NCBI RefSeq assembly: GCF_024138675.1 | Contig: NZ_CP090959.1 | Location: forward strand, 1,953,501-2,017,500 | DNA: 64,000 bases | Source of the DNA: Simiduia sp. 21SJ11W-1 | GTDB lineage: Bacteria > Pseudomonadota > Gammaproteobacteria > Pseudomonadales > Cellvibrionaceae | Direction of reading: 5' to 3' | In this document: piece by piece, positions 19,772 to 29,914 of the stretch | Layout of the letters: each line of letters starts with the position of its first letter | Numbering within the stretch: position 1 is the first letter of the stretch | Position numbers and translations under genes: made by a program | The notes under the pieces: model-generated | What the model was told of the DNA's origin: nothing | Databases searched by the model: none | The model's input: only the letters and a program-made list of their open reading frames with translations

Positions 19772-20107
19772 GTGAAAATTACCCTCGTAAAAAAGATTTT
19801 GGCCGACGGCAGCCCCTGTAAAAAATGTGCAGATGTGCTGGAAAAGCTGGAGTCTGGCGGCCATATGGCGCGTATTGATGACGTTTTGGTGGCCGACGAA
19901 CGCGACCCGAATTCACCCGGCATGCTTCTGGCCGACAAGCTGGAAGTAAATCGTGCGCCTTTTTTTGTGGTTGAAAAGCCCGATGAGGAACCCCTGGTCT
20001 ACACGGTATACCTGAAATTTGTGCGCGACATTCTGGAGCAGAAAACAGAAGCCGCAGAAGAAGCCACAGAAATATTAAGCAACAACCCTGATCTGGACTT
20101 CCTGTAG
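19772..20107 (+). CDS. Small thioredoxin/glutaredoxin-fold protein with CxxC motif
   Basis: A 111-residue protein. It opens MKITLVKKILADGSPCKKC, with a redox-type CxxC at residues 16-19. ADKLEVNRAPFFVVE provides the cis-proline (AP) expected of a thioredoxin fold. The C-terminal 30 residues are acidic and alanine-rich. It begins at GTG 19772 behind an AGGAAG site, 25 bases after cysH, with a strong terminator following, so the two form an operon. A role as thiol donor to, or partner of, APS reductase is inferred from position only. Confidence 0.8.
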   Translation: MKITLVKKILADGSPCKKCADVLEKLESGGHMARIDDVLVADERDPNSPGMLLADKLEVNRAPFFVVEKPDEEPLVYTVYLKFVRDILEQKTEAAEEATEILSNNPDLDFL

Positions 20108-20119
20108 GCGAAATCGTGC

Positions 20120-20152
20120 AATAAAAACGGGGCTTTCGCCCCGTTTTTTATT
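20120..20152. terminator. Rho-independent terminator between cysH operon and cysB
   Basis: AAAAACGGGGC pairs with GCCCCGTTTTT around TTTC. A-run and T-run flanks let it act on both convergent transcripts. Confidence 0.92.
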
Positions 20153-20178
20153 GCGCTCAAGTGATAGGGTAAACGCCC

Positions 20179-21213
<1,035 letters not shown>

Positions 21214-21289
21214 CTAATGGAGAATAGATAGGTTTTTTTGGCTTTGCCAGTCTTTGGTGTTTTTTTGTACTAAGACCAAGCCAGTATAG

Positions 21290-21811
21290 TCACCAAAGCC
21301 CGAGTTGCTCGCTTTGCGGGTGATCACCTGGTTGCACCTGTTGTGCCAAGGGTATGGTTAACACGGGTACAGGCGCGCGCTGAAGAATTTTACTGGCCAC
21401 AGAGCCCAATAGGGTAATGCCGTCTTCTCGCCCGCTTTGGCCGCCAATCACAATCAAATCGGCGTTTGCCACCTTGGCGTGGTTAAGCACCACCTCTGCC
21501 GCCGGCCCCTGGTCGACCACCACATCGCAAATGGTGCCCAAATCCTCCAGGCCCGACATATAGTCGTCTGCCAGACTATCAACCACTTGGGCCTTGATGG
21601 TGGCCAGAATTTTATCAATGGCGAGGAAAGCTCCCTGTTCATCGGGGCCAGAATAAACACTGAAAACGGCCTTGGCGAAACTGCCCAAGGGCTCCACAGC
21701 GTGTACCACCTCAACTTTGGCGCCGCACTTTCGTGCCAAATAGACTGCGTGGTAAATCAAATAAGATGCGTGCGGGCCGAGGTCCGTTCCGCACACGATC
21801 CGCTCTATCAT
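21290..21811 (-). CDS. Universal stress protein (UspA family)
   Basis: A 173-residue single Usp domain. It starts MIERIVCGTDLGPHASYLI, has the ADLIVIGGQSGRE strand-loop and then GITLLGSVASKILQ, giving a G-x2-G-x9-GS type ATP-binding pattern. It is therefore likely of the nucleotide-binding Usp class. About 25 residues at the C-terminus extend beyond the domain. Monocistronic by spacing; no specific stress can be assigned. Confidence 0.88.
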   Translation of the reverse strand: MIERIVCGTDLGPHASYLIYHAVYLARKCGAKVEVVHAVEPLGSFAKAVFSVYSGPDEQGAFLAIDKILATIKAQVVDSLADDYMSGLEDLGTICDVVVDQGPAAEVVLNHAKVANADLIVIGGQSGREDGITLLGSVASKILQRAPVPVLTIPLAQQVQPGDHPQSEQLGLW

Positions 21812-21871
21812 AACGCCACCGTACCACTGGTGATTGACCTGCCTTTAGCATAGCAGTGGTTAACCAGCGCG

Positions 21872-22810
21872 CTACTCGTTTGCCACACCGTGGGGCACGT
21901 GGCCGGTGGCCACATGCTCGCTGGCAGCGTCGCAGTGGATGGTTTGGTCATCGAAGAACACATCAGCGCCATAGGCCTTGAGGAAGCTCGCCTTGGACAT
22001 ACCCCCTAAAAACAGGGATTCATCGATGCGAATATTCCAGGCGCGCAGTGTGCGAATCACGCGTTCGTGCGAGGGCGCAGAGCGCGCCGTCACCAGTGCC
22101 GTGCGTATGGGTGAATTCTCCAGGCTGAATTCAGACTGGATAGAGTGCAACGCGGCCAAAAAGGCCTTGAAGGGGCCGCCGCTCAAGGGCAGCTTCGCCG
22201 CTGCCCGTTCATTCTGGGCGAAGGCTTCTAAGCCTTTGGTTTTATATATTCTTTCTGATTCATCCGAGAACAGCACAGCATCGCCATCAAAGGCAAAGCG
22301 CAGCTGATTGGTGGCCTCTCGGGGCTGCTTGGCTGGCAGCAAGGTGGCGGCAGCCACACCTTCATTAAGGGCCGAACGCACATCCTGTGGATCGGTTGAA
22401 AGAAATAGGTGACATCCAAAGGCCGTTACATAGCGGTATGGGTCTTCACCACCGCAAAACGCCGCGCGGATAATGGGCAGGTTGTAGTGCTGAATGGAAT
22501 TAAACACCCGCAGGCCCGTATCGGCGCTGTTGCGGCTCAGTAAAATCACCTCTACTGCGTGATCTTTCAGGCTGTCGTTTAAGCGCAGTAGCTTTTCAAC
22601 CAGGGGGAAGGCCTCCCCTTTTGGCAAAATTTCCTCTTCGTGTTCAATTTGGTATTGGGCATAGGCGTCGAGCCCCTGCTCCATAAACACCTGATGGCTG
22701 TCGTTGAGGTTAAACAGGGCCCGGCTTGATATGGCAATTACCAGTTTTTTTTGATCTGGAATAAATACCTGGTTGGGCGCCAACGTAGACTTAGTGTCTT
22801 TCACGGTCAC
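21872..22810 (-). CDS. 5'-nucleotidase (cytosolic cN-I-like family)
   Basis: A 312-residue protein of the 5'-nucleotidase family related to eukaryotic cytosolic nucleotidase I. The HAD-like nature shows in LVIAISSRALFNLNDSH at the N-terminus, where the first aspartate of a HAD motif is replaced by the family's own pattern. It also shows in the internal RFAFDGDAVLFSDESE and the later FFDDQTIHCD acidic motif. The likely reaction is dephosphorylation of nucleoside monophosphates. The start overlaps the stop of the quinone reductase gene by four bases, so they are translationally coupled. Confidence 0.85.
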   Translation of the reverse strand: MTVKDTKSTLAPNQVFIPDQKKLVIAISSRALFNLNDSHQVFMEQGLDAYAQYQIEHEEEILPKGEAFPLVEKLLRLNDSLKDHAVEVILLSRNSADTGLRVFNSIQHYNLPIIRAAFCGGEDPYRYVTAFGCHLFLSTDPQDVRSALNEGVAAATLLPAKQPREATNQLRFAFDGDAVLFSDESERIYKTKGLEAFAQNERAAAKLPLSGGPFKAFLAALHSIQSEFSLENSPIRTALVTARSAPSHERVIRTLRAWNIRIDESLFLGGMSKASFLKAYGADVFFDDQTIHCDAASEHVATGHVPHGVANE

Positions 22811-23799
22811 AGGCTCTCCTCGCGATGGGCTGGCATTAATAACAATGCCCCTTGGGTAGTGCCCGCTGCTAGTGCAGAGTGGGCTTTAGACGCATCATTT
22901 AGCGGGTAGCGCTCATGAATATTGACTGAGATCCAGCCCTGGGAAAGTGCATGAGTGAGCTTTTCCCAAAGCCCTTGCAGCGCTTGTTTGGTTTGGGTGT
23001 AGTCGGCAAGTGTCGGCCGGGTGATAAACAAAGAGCCGTGTGCGGCAAGCTCAAGTGGACTAAAGGCCGGGGCGGGCCCGGAGGCATTTCCGAAGCTCAC
23101 CATCAGCCCGCGCCGCCTTAACAACTTCAAGGAATGGTGAAAAGTATCTTTGCCGACGCCATCAAATACAGTGTGCACCCCGCCGCTGATGGCCTGCGCG
23201 GCTTCCACAAAGCCCTCATCGCGGTAGCACAGCACCGCATCACACCCCAGCGCCTGCGCAGCTGTGCGCTTTTCTTCGCGGCCGATAGTGCCAATAACCT
23301 GCAAACCCAGCGCTTTTGCCCAGCAACATAGCAGTTGGCCAACGCCGCCGGCGGCCGCGTGTACCAACACCCAATCCCCGGGCTTTAGTTGTGCAGTCTC
23401 GTAAAGCAAATACGCGGCAGTGAGGCCTTTTAGCAGGCTTGCAGCGGCTGTGTCGTAGGAGATGTGGTCAGGTAGCGACAAAAGGCGCTCGGCATCAACA
23501 CAGTGATAATCGCTATAGGCGCCAAGTGGGCCACTGCAATAACACACTCTGTCGCCAACTTGCCAAGCGCCTGCGCCCTCGCCTACGGCATCTACCACAC
23601 CGGCCGCTTCAAGGCCTAAACCGGATGGCAGGGGAACCGGGTACAGCCCGCTGCGGTGGTAGGTATCGATAAAATTAACCCCAATGGCGTGGTGCCTTAC
23701 CCGCACCTGTCCGCGCGTGGGCGTTGGTAGCGGCGAGCTCACAAGTTGTAATACTTCGTGGCTGCCGTTTTTTTCAAACTGAATTCGACGGTTTTGCAT
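22807..23799 (-). CDS. qorA: NADPH:quinone reductase (zeta-crystallin/QOR type)
   Basis: A 330-residue medium-chain reductase without zinc ligands. The N-terminal catalytic domain holds GVNFIDTYHRSGLYPVPLP, the QOR signature, and the Rossmann domain has VHAAAGGVGQLLCCWAKALG for NADPH (about residues 147-166). It reduces quinones one electron at a time in characterised relatives. It is first in a two-gene operon with the nucleotidase, overlapping by four bases. The biological link between the two is not obvious. Confidence 0.88.
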   Translation of the reverse strand: MQNRRIQFEKNGSHEVLQLVSSPLPTPTRGQVRVRHHAIGVNFIDTYHRSGLYPVPLPSGLGLEAAGVVDAVGEGAGAWQVGDRVCYCSGPLGAYSDYHCVDAERLLSLPDHISYDTAAASLLKGLTAAYLLYETAQLKPGDWVLVHAAAGGVGQLLCCWAKALGLQVIGTIGREEKRTAAQALGCDAVLCYRDEGFVEAAQAISGGVHTVFDGVGKDTFHHSLKLLRRRGLMVSFGNASGPAPAFSPLELAAHGSLFITRPTLADYTQTKQALQGLWEKLTHALSQGWISVNIHERYPLNDASKAHSALAAGTTQGALLLMPAHREESL

Positions 23800-23855
23800 C
23801 CATTACTCGCGAGTTTGGCTAGGCTGTTGGTTCGGCTTTTTGTTTGGAGGGTGAT

Positions 23856-24131
23856 ATGTCATCACAAAATTATTGCTGGCGGGATGGGCTTAATGACCTC
23901 GCCACCCTGTTCGGGCAACGCTGGGTCGCCCTGCCCCTAATTGCGCTGCTGATATACAAAGTTGTGAGCATTGCACCAGCAAGCGTTTGGTACCTGCCCC
24001 CTTTGCTGTTGCTTACACTGCTAACAGCAATCCGCCTGACGGCAGCCTTGGCGATTAAAGACCAGCGCCTGTTGATGACTCTGTATGCAGAGCAAAAACA
24101 TCAGGCAGACAGACGGCGCCATCGCGACTAG
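23856..24131 (+). CDS. Small two-helix membrane protein, function unknown
   Basis: A 91-residue protein with two hydrophobic segments, about residues 23-40 and 45-66, and a basic, charged C-terminus ending QADRRRHRD. I do not recognise a family. GGAGG lies six bases upstream of the ATG at 23856, which is strong support for translation. The last four bases, CTAG, are shared with the stop of the convergent TetR gene. It is divergent from the quinone reductase operon across a 56-bp gap. Confidence 0.7.
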   Translation: MSSQNYCWRDGLNDLATLFGQRWVALPLIALLIYKVVSIAPASVWYLPPLLLLTLLTAIRLTAALAIKDQRLLMTLYAEQKHQADRRRHRD

Positions 24132-24808
24132 GGCCCCTCGATATCCTGATCGCCCGCCATAATTACGTCTGCCTCGCGGTGCGGCTCGAGCAGCGTGAAC
24201 ACCAGGCGCTTTAAATCCGCCAAGGTTCTATCGGAACGGCGCCCCACCTGGTTTACCACCACCAAAGATAACGCGTGAGTCATTTCCAGGTAAGCGCGCC
24301 CCAGCCGGTTGAGCTCGTTATCACTGGATACAAAACCCATACGCTTAAAAATCATCATCATGCGCTCGATGATCATGCAATCGTGGCGCTCATCAAGATC
24401 ACGCAACTCTGGCACCGCCCACATGGCCTGTGCCAGTGGTAAAATTGCCCGTTCATCGCGGTACACTTCTAGCATGCGGTCTACGGCTTTATCGACCACG
24501 TCTTCCAAAGACAAGGATTCAATGGGCATTTGCTCAATGCTGGTAAGCGCCTGAGACATGGTTTCAAGCCAGCGATCGCCCAGCGCGTAGAGAATGGCCT
24601 GTTTATTGGGGAAATAGTGGTAGAGCGAGCCCACCGAAATGGAGAGCTCTTTGGCAATGAGAATAGTGGTTAACTCATCAAAGCCGACTTCACCTAGCAG
24701 CCGCGCCGTCACATCGAGTATTTGGCGGGTACGGACTTTTGCGCGCTCCTGTACGGGCTGACGTCTGGGAACTACAGAGTTGGTGCGCTTATCCGTACGG
24801 CTAGTCAA
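24128..24808 (-). CDS. TetR/AcrR-family transcriptional regulator
   Basis: A 226-residue TetR-type repressor. After a basic N-terminal tail, the helix-turn-helix region runs TRQILDVTARLLGEVGFDEL, TTILIAKELSISVGSLYHYF and PNKQAILYAL (about residues 28-77). The C-terminal ligand domain is all-helical. The polyamine genes puuB/puuA lie immediately upstream on the same side, so it may regulate them, but no operator could be identified. Ligand unknown. Confidence 0.88.
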   Translation of the reverse strand: MTSRTDKRTNSVVPRRQPVQERAKVRTRQILDVTARLLGEVGFDELTTILIAKELSISVGSLYHYFPNKQAILYALGDRWLETMSQALTSIEQMPIESLSLEDVVDKAVDRMLEVYRDERAILPLAQAMWAVPELRDLDERHDCMIIERMMMIFKRMGFVSSDNELNRLGRAYLEMTHALSLVVVNQVGRRSDRTLADLKRLVFTLLEPHREADVIMAGDQDIEGP

Positions 24809-24942
24809 GGTGGTATCGTCTCCTGAATTCCAGTGTGCAGCTGAAAGCCCTGCAGCAATTGAGCCCGCTTATATAAAAAATGTATAAAAAGCGGGCACTT
24901 AGACGCAATTATATCCCAACTCTGGCGCGAGGGTGCACTTTG

Positions 24943-26241
24943 TTAGAGCTTGTCGAGCAGGCTGTAATAAAGCATGCCGGCCACCAGGCCCGGCCAACGC
25001 AATAGCGTGCCGCCGGGGAAGGTTGGCTGCGGGAGTGTTGCCATAACATCGAAGCGCTCGGCGGTGCCGCTGACGGCCTCGGCCAGTAACTTGCCGCCCA
25101 TAGTTGCGGTGGGCACGCCGTGGCCCGAATACCCCTGGCCATAGAAAACATTGGGCTCAAGGCGGCCAAAGCACGGCATGCGGTTTAGGGTAATTGCCAA
25201 GGTGCCACCCCAACCGTAGTCAATGCGGGTATTGGCAAGTTGCGGGTAGACACGCAACATGTATTTACGCACAAAGCTCTTGATGTCTGACGGGAAGCGG
25301 CTGCTGTAGTTTTCGCCGCCACCAAAGATCAACCGGTTGTCGCCCGAAAGCTTCCAGTAGTTGATGACAAAAAGCGAATCCTGAACGGCGACATCGTCGC
25401 GAATGAGGCTTTGGGCGGTGGCATCATCCAAGGGTTCGGTTGCCAGTACAAAGTTATTAATGGGCATGATTTTACGGGCCAGGCGGGGCTCAAGTTTGCT
25501 GAGATAGCCATTGGTCGCAAATACCACATAGGTTGCACTCACCTGCCCCTGGCCTGTGTGCACCACAGCCGGCTCTCCCTTGTCGTAATGGGTTACCGGT
25601 GAATCTTGGTAAAAGCGCACGCCGGCTGCCCTAGCGGCACTTGCCAGGCCAAGCAGGTAGTTAAGCGGGTGCAGGTGGCGCGAGCCGCGGTCGAGGTAGC
25701 CTGCGTGATAGCGCTGATTACCCACCATTTCGCCCACTTGGTCCTTATCCACAAACTCGGCCTGTGAATAGCCGTAGTCGTTGCGCAGTGTGTTCACCCC
25801 GGCGCGGAAATCCTCTACTTCGGATGCTTTATTGGCCACATGCAGAATGCCCTGCTTTAAATCGCACTGGATCTTGTGCTTGTGAATGCGCTCTTCAACG
25901 GTGGCGACGGCCTCCAGGCCAAAATCCCATAAAATTTTAGCCCGCTCCTTACCGAGGCTTGCCTCTAGGTCAGCCTGCTCTTTACGCTGGCCGGTGCCGA
26001 CGTGGCCGCCATTGCGACCAGATGCGCCCCAGCCGATGCGATTAGCCTCCAGCACCACCACGCTGTAGCCCTTTTCAGCCAGATGCAGCGCCGTTGAAAC
26101 CCCGGTATACCCCGCCCCGATAACCACCACATCTGCGGTTTCAGCGCCGGTCAGGGGGCCCTCCTCAAACTGTATGTTGGCGGTAGCCGCATAGTAGGAA
26201 TCTGTGTGAGCCTGACGTGTTTCGTGCCAAATACGGTTCAT
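24943..26241 (-). CDS. puuB: FAD-dependent gamma-glutamylputrescine oxidase-like protein
   Basis: A DAO-family flavoenzyme of 432 residues. VVVIGAGYTGVSTALHLAEKGYSVVVLEA is the FAD-binding Rossmann motif (about residues 37-65), followed by RIGWGASGRNGGHVG. Best fit is PuuB, which oxidises gamma-glutamylputrescine, because the divergent gene is a PuuA-like ligase. I chose the ATG at 26239-26241, since GGAGGCGGC sits directly before it; the frame is open 15 codons further upstream. The substrate assignment rests on family and context. Confidence 0.85.
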   Translation of the reverse strand: MNRIWHETRQAHTDSYYAATANIQFEEGPLTGAETADVVVIGAGYTGVSTALHLAEKGYSVVVLEANRIGWGASGRNGGHVGTGQRKEQADLEASLGKERAKILWDFGLEAVATVEERIHKHKIQCDLKQGILHVANKASEVEDFRAGVNTLRNDYGYSQAEFVDKDQVGEMVGNQRYHAGYLDRGSRHLHPLNYLLGLASAARAAGVRFYQDSPVTHYDKGEPAVVHTGQGQVSATYVVFATNGYLSKLEPRLARKIMPINNFVLATEPLDDATAQSLIRDDVAVQDSLFVINYWKLSGDNRLIFGGGENYSSRFPSDIKSFVRKYMLRVYPQLANTRIDYGWGGTLAITLNRMPCFGRLEPNVFYGQGYSGHGVPTATMGGKLLAEAVSGTAERFDVMATLPQPTFPGGTLLRWPGLVAGMLYYSLLDKL

Positions 26242-26448
26242 GCCGCCTCCAAACTGCCCCAATTGGGGATCTTGTGTTTCGTCCACTGCAAGAATAGACT
26301 GAATAATAATTCGGTTTTATAGTAGATTTCAGCGCGATCCTACGCAAGCCCCATTTGGGGTAACAGCCGGCCATTGTTTGCCGTTGTGAGTAACATCGCC
26401 TTGAATTACTGTTGAACTCTTTAATCCTCAGCCCCCAATAGGTGCAAC

Positions 26449-27786
26449 ATGGTTGACTCCATAGACGCTTGGTTAAAACAAAACGGCATCACAGAAGTTG
26501 AATGCCTGGTTCCAGACATGACCGGCAACGCGCGCGGCAAATTCATTCCAGCACACAAATTCATTAAAGAAGATAGTCGGCTTCCTGAAAGTATTCTGGT
26601 GCAAACCGTCACCGGGGAATATGTAGACAACCACTGGGATCTGGTACAACCGCTGGATTCAGACATGCTCCTGGAGCCAGATCCGAATGCCGTGCGTATC
26701 GTGCCCTGGGCTGAAGAACCCACCGCCCAGATTATTCACGACTGCTACACCCGTTCCGGCGAGCCCCACCCAATGGCTACGCGCAACGTATTGAAGAAAG
26801 TGCTGGCGCTCTATGAAAAAGAAGGCTGGCAACCGGTGGTTGCACCGGAGGTCGAGTTTTATTTGGTAAGCCAGAATACCGACCCGGATTACGAATTAAC
26901 CTCCCCTCCTGGCCGCTCTGGCCGTCGTGAAATGGTGCGTCAATCCTATTCCATTGACGGCTGCAATGAATATGAGCCCATTGTTAACGACATGTACCGC
27001 TATTGCGAAGCGCAGGGGCTGGATGTAGACACGCTTATTCATGAATCCGGTGCCGCGCAGCTTGAAATCAATTTCTTGCACGGGAACGCACTGGATTTGG
27101 CAGATCAGGTATTTACCTTTAAGCGCACCATGCGGGAAACGGCTTTCAGGCACGGCATTTATGCCACCTTCATGGCCAAGCCTATGACCAACGAACCAGG
27201 TAGCGCCATGCACATCCACCAAAGTGTGGTAGATAAGTCGGGTAAAAATATCTTTGTTGATGAAAACGGCGAAGAAAGCCAGCTGTTTAAATACTATATC
27301 GGCGGTTTACAGCGCTACATACCCAACACCATCTCCTTCTTTGCGCCCAACGTGAACTCCTACCGTCGGTTTGCAAAAGATATCGCCGCGCCGGTAAACC
27401 TTGAGTGGGGCTACGATAACCGCACCGCCGGCATTCGTGTGCCAGACAGTTCCGCTGCCGGCAAGCGCGTAGAAAACCGCTTCCCCGGAGTGGATGTAAA
27501 CCCCTACCTCGCCTTTGCTGCATCCCTTGCCTGTGGCTACCTAGGCATGAAAAAGAAGCTTTCACCCACCCCGCACTGTGAAGGACATGCCAGTGAAGAT
27601 GGTGAAATTGAATTGCCACGCAACCTTCTGCATGCCTTGCACTTGCTCACCACTTGCCCGGATTTGGAAGAGGTGTTTGGTGCTGATTTCATCAAGGCAT
27701 ACGCTGCAGTAAAAATGGAAGAGTTTGAAGCGTTTAACCGGGTGATCACCTCCTGGGAGAGGGAATATCTGCTACTAAACGTGTAA
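26449..27786 (+). CDS. puuA: Gamma-glutamylputrescine (polyamine) synthetase, glutamine synthetase family
   Basis: A 445-residue glutamine-synthetase-fold ligase that attaches glutamate to putrescine or a related amine at the cost of ATP. Landmarks are APEVEFYLVS (metal-binding glutamates), ESGAAQLEINF, NEPGSAMHIHQSV, and the GYDNRTAGIRVPDSS arginine region. The length and the absence of the adenylylation-site tyrosine context argue against housekeeping GlnA. The divergent neighbour is PuuB-like, which supports the polyamine route. The intergenic region of about 207 bp should hold both promoters. Confidence 0.88.
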   Translation: MVDSIDAWLKQNGITEVECLVPDMTGNARGKFIPAHKFIKEDSRLPESILVQTVTGEYVDNHWDLVQPLDSDMLLEPDPNAVRIVPWAEEPTAQIIHDCYTRSGEPHPMATRNVLKKVLALYEKEGWQPVVAPEVEFYLVSQNTDPDYELTSPPGRSGRREMVRQSYSIDGCNEYEPIVNDMYRYCEAQGLDVDTLIHESGAAQLEINFLHGNALDLADQVFTFKRTMRETAFRHGIYATFMAKPMTNEPGSAMHIHQSVVDKSGKNIFVDENGEESQLFKYYIGGLQRYIPNTISFFAPNVNSYRRFAKDIAAPVNLEWGYDNRTAGIRVPDSSAAGKRVENRFPGVDVNPYLAFAASLACGYLGMKKKLSPTPHCEGHASEDGEIELPRNLLHALHLLTTCPDLEEVFGADFIKAYAAVKMEEFEAFNRVITSWEREYLLLNV

Positions 27787-27838
27787 TAAACGCGTTCCAA
27801 AAACACACTCCCCTAGCGAGAAATAGGCCAGCTGCAAG

Positions 27839-29902
27839 ATGGATAAGAAAACACTTTTTTACTCAACACTGTGCAGCCTGGCCCTTACCCTTAGTGTGGG
27901 CTGCACTGAAAAATCCGGAAGTTTACCTGCGCCCACGCAAGCTGCAGATACCGTCATTATTAACGGCGCTATATATACCGCCCACAAACAGCAGTTTGCC
28001 GAAGCGTTAAGTATTCGCGACGACAAAATCCAATTTGTAGGGAGCGTTGAGGCCGTAACATCTTTAATAGGCCCAGACACAACCATCATTGATGCGCAAG
28101 GTAACAGCGTGCTGCCCGGCCTGCACGATGTTCACATTCACCCGTTCGGCTTGATCAGCAGCAGCCAGTGCGATCTGGAAAGTGCTGCATTGGATTTAGA
28201 AGCATTGAGCGAAACCGTGGCCCAATGCATAAACGACACAAACCTGAAGCCCGGCCAATGGCTCATCGTAGAGCAGTGGAACTTTACCAAAGGCAACAAA
28301 CCCAGTGAGGCACTGCCCACAATACGCAGCGCCTTAGATGCCGCAAGCCAAAATCACCCCATCTACCTCGCCGGCAACGACGGCCACCATGGCGCGGCAA
28401 ATAGCCTGGCGCTTACCACCGCGAAAACGCCCGCAGGCGTTGTTGTTGGGCTAAACGCGCAAACCCTAAGCCTGCATTTCGATGCCTACACACAATACAT
28501 CGGCCTAGACACCCAGGGCGAACCCAACGGTCACTTGGCGGAATCTGCGCGCTACCTTTTAGACTTGGATGCCAACATCCTCACCGGCGATGGCACGCCT
28601 GCACAGCTGGCGGCCAAGTTGCCGGAAGTTGTTGCCCTGTTAAATAGCCGCGGCATTACCAGCATTCAAGACGCAGCGGCAGACATCAACACATTGTCAA
28701 TCTGGGAAGAATTTTCATCCAGCGGCCGTCAAACCGTGCGTATGACTGCGGCCTTATTTACTGACTTTGCCGCCTTCAGCAAGCCCATCGAAGATGGCGC
28801 AGAACACTCGGGTAAAGACGCAAGCGCAGGCTTTGTGCAGCAAAATGCTACCCACCTGGTTAATATTCCTGCGGTTATTCGGCAATTTACCAAGATTAAA
28901 CAGCGGCAGAAAACCCCCGAGCTATTAAAAGCCGATGCCGCCAAAGTGTTTGTAGACGGTGTGATTGAAGGCAACCCCTATGCCTCACCTGCATCTCTGC
29001 CCAATGCCGCGGTTTACCACCCCTACCATCAGCCGCAATTTGAGCTTCAAGGTGAGGCGCTGGCCCTCACAGGCTATCGCGAAAACGCAGATGCACGCTG
29101 CACACTGCCAATAAATCGCGAACTGCCCCCTTCCAAACATCCTGCACAGGTTGAAGATTGCGACCAAAGCCTGGGCAAGCTTGAGCATGATGAAGTGTTT
29201 ATACGCACCTACATTGAATCATTGGAAGCTGCAGGTTTTGCTGTGCATGCGCACGCCATTGGTGACAGAGCTGTGGGCAAGGCGCTGGATATTTTTGCAG
29301 CCAGCCGCGCCAAGCTTAACCATTCGCTACCCCAAACCATTGCCCACGCACAACAGATTGCACCCTGGGATCTTAATAAACTGGCCAGCAATGACGTCTA
29401 TTTTGCCTTCACCTATGCTTGGGCCGTGCCGGATTACCTTTACGATGTCACTGTTACGCCTTTCATTGATAAATTAGATAGCCTGGCTGATATCTATGCG
29501 CCCTCTAATTATGCGATGCAATATCACTACCCGGTAAAAACCGCCAAAACCAAAGGCGCCACACTGGTGGCGGGCAGCGATGCACCGGTTGATACCCGAG
29601 ATCCACGGCCGTTTGTCAATATTGCCGCAGCAGTTACCCGCGCAGCTGAAAACCGGATTTACAATGCTGATGAGCGTATAACCCTGGCCGACGCCATAGA
29701 TGCCTACACCATTAATGGCGCCAACGCCCTGCAGCAGGCCCACCTCACCGGCTCAATAGAGGCTGGTAAAAAAGCCGACATTATCATTCTGGATCGCAAC
29801 CTCTTTAGCCCAGAGAATATAGATGACAGCGACCAGCTGTCGGGCACGCGAGTTTTAACCACCATCTTCGATGGTGACGTCGTTTTTATTAATAACAAGT
29901 AG
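27839..29902 (+). CDS. Lipoprotein amidohydrolase (Amidohydro_3 / YtcJ-like family)
   Basis: A 687-residue metal-dependent hydrolase. The N-terminus MDKKTLFYSTLCSLALTL is a signal peptide ending in the lipobox LSVGC, so the protein is probably anchored in the outer or inner membrane facing the periplasm. Metal ligands are seen in GLHDVHIHPFG (HxH), VHAHAIGDRAV (HxH-type) and the late GSDAPVDTRDP aspartate; KVFVDGVIEG holds the candidate bridging lysine. Relatives include N-substituted formamide deformylases, but the substrate here is unknown. It lies 52 bases after puuA on the same strand, so co-transcription is possible. Confidence 0.85.
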   Translation: MDKKTLFYSTLCSLALTLSVGCTEKSGSLPAPTQAADTVIINGAIYTAHKQQFAEALSIRDDKIQFVGSVEAVTSLIGPDTTIIDAQGNSVLPGLHDVHIHPFGLISSSQCDLESAALDLEALSETVAQCINDTNLKPGQWLIVEQWNFTKGNKPSEALPTIRSALDAASQNHPIYLAGNDGHHGAANSLALTTAKTPAGVVVGLNAQTLSLHFDAYTQYIGLDTQGEPNGHLAESARYLLDLDANILTGDGTPAQLAAKLPEVVALLNSRGITSIQDAAADINTLSIWEEFSSSGRQTVRMTAALFTDFAAFSKPIEDGAEHSGKDASAGFVQQNATHLVNIPAVIRQFTKIKQRQKTPELLKADAAKVFVDGVIEGNPYASPASLPNAAVYHPYHQPQFELQGEALALTGYRENADARCTLPINRELPPSKHPAQVEDCDQSLGKLEHDEVFIRTYIESLEAAGFAVHAHAIGDRAVGKALDIFAASRAKLNHSLPQTIAHAQQIAPWDLNKLASNDVYFAFTYAWAVPDYLYDVTVTPFIDKLDSLADIYAPSNYAMQYHYPVKTAKTKGATLVAGSDAPVDTRDPRPFVNIAAAVTRAAENRIYNADERITLADAIDAYTINGANALQQAHLTGSIEAGKKADIIILDRNLFSPENIDDSDQLSGTRVLTTIFDGDVVFINNK

Positions 29903-29914
29903 CTAATTTATTGG

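Noticed and set aside
26449-27786. Housekeeping glutamine synthetase glnA
   Set aside because: Its length, start and divergent puuB partner fit the polyamine ligase branch better; no glnL/glnG neighbours are present.
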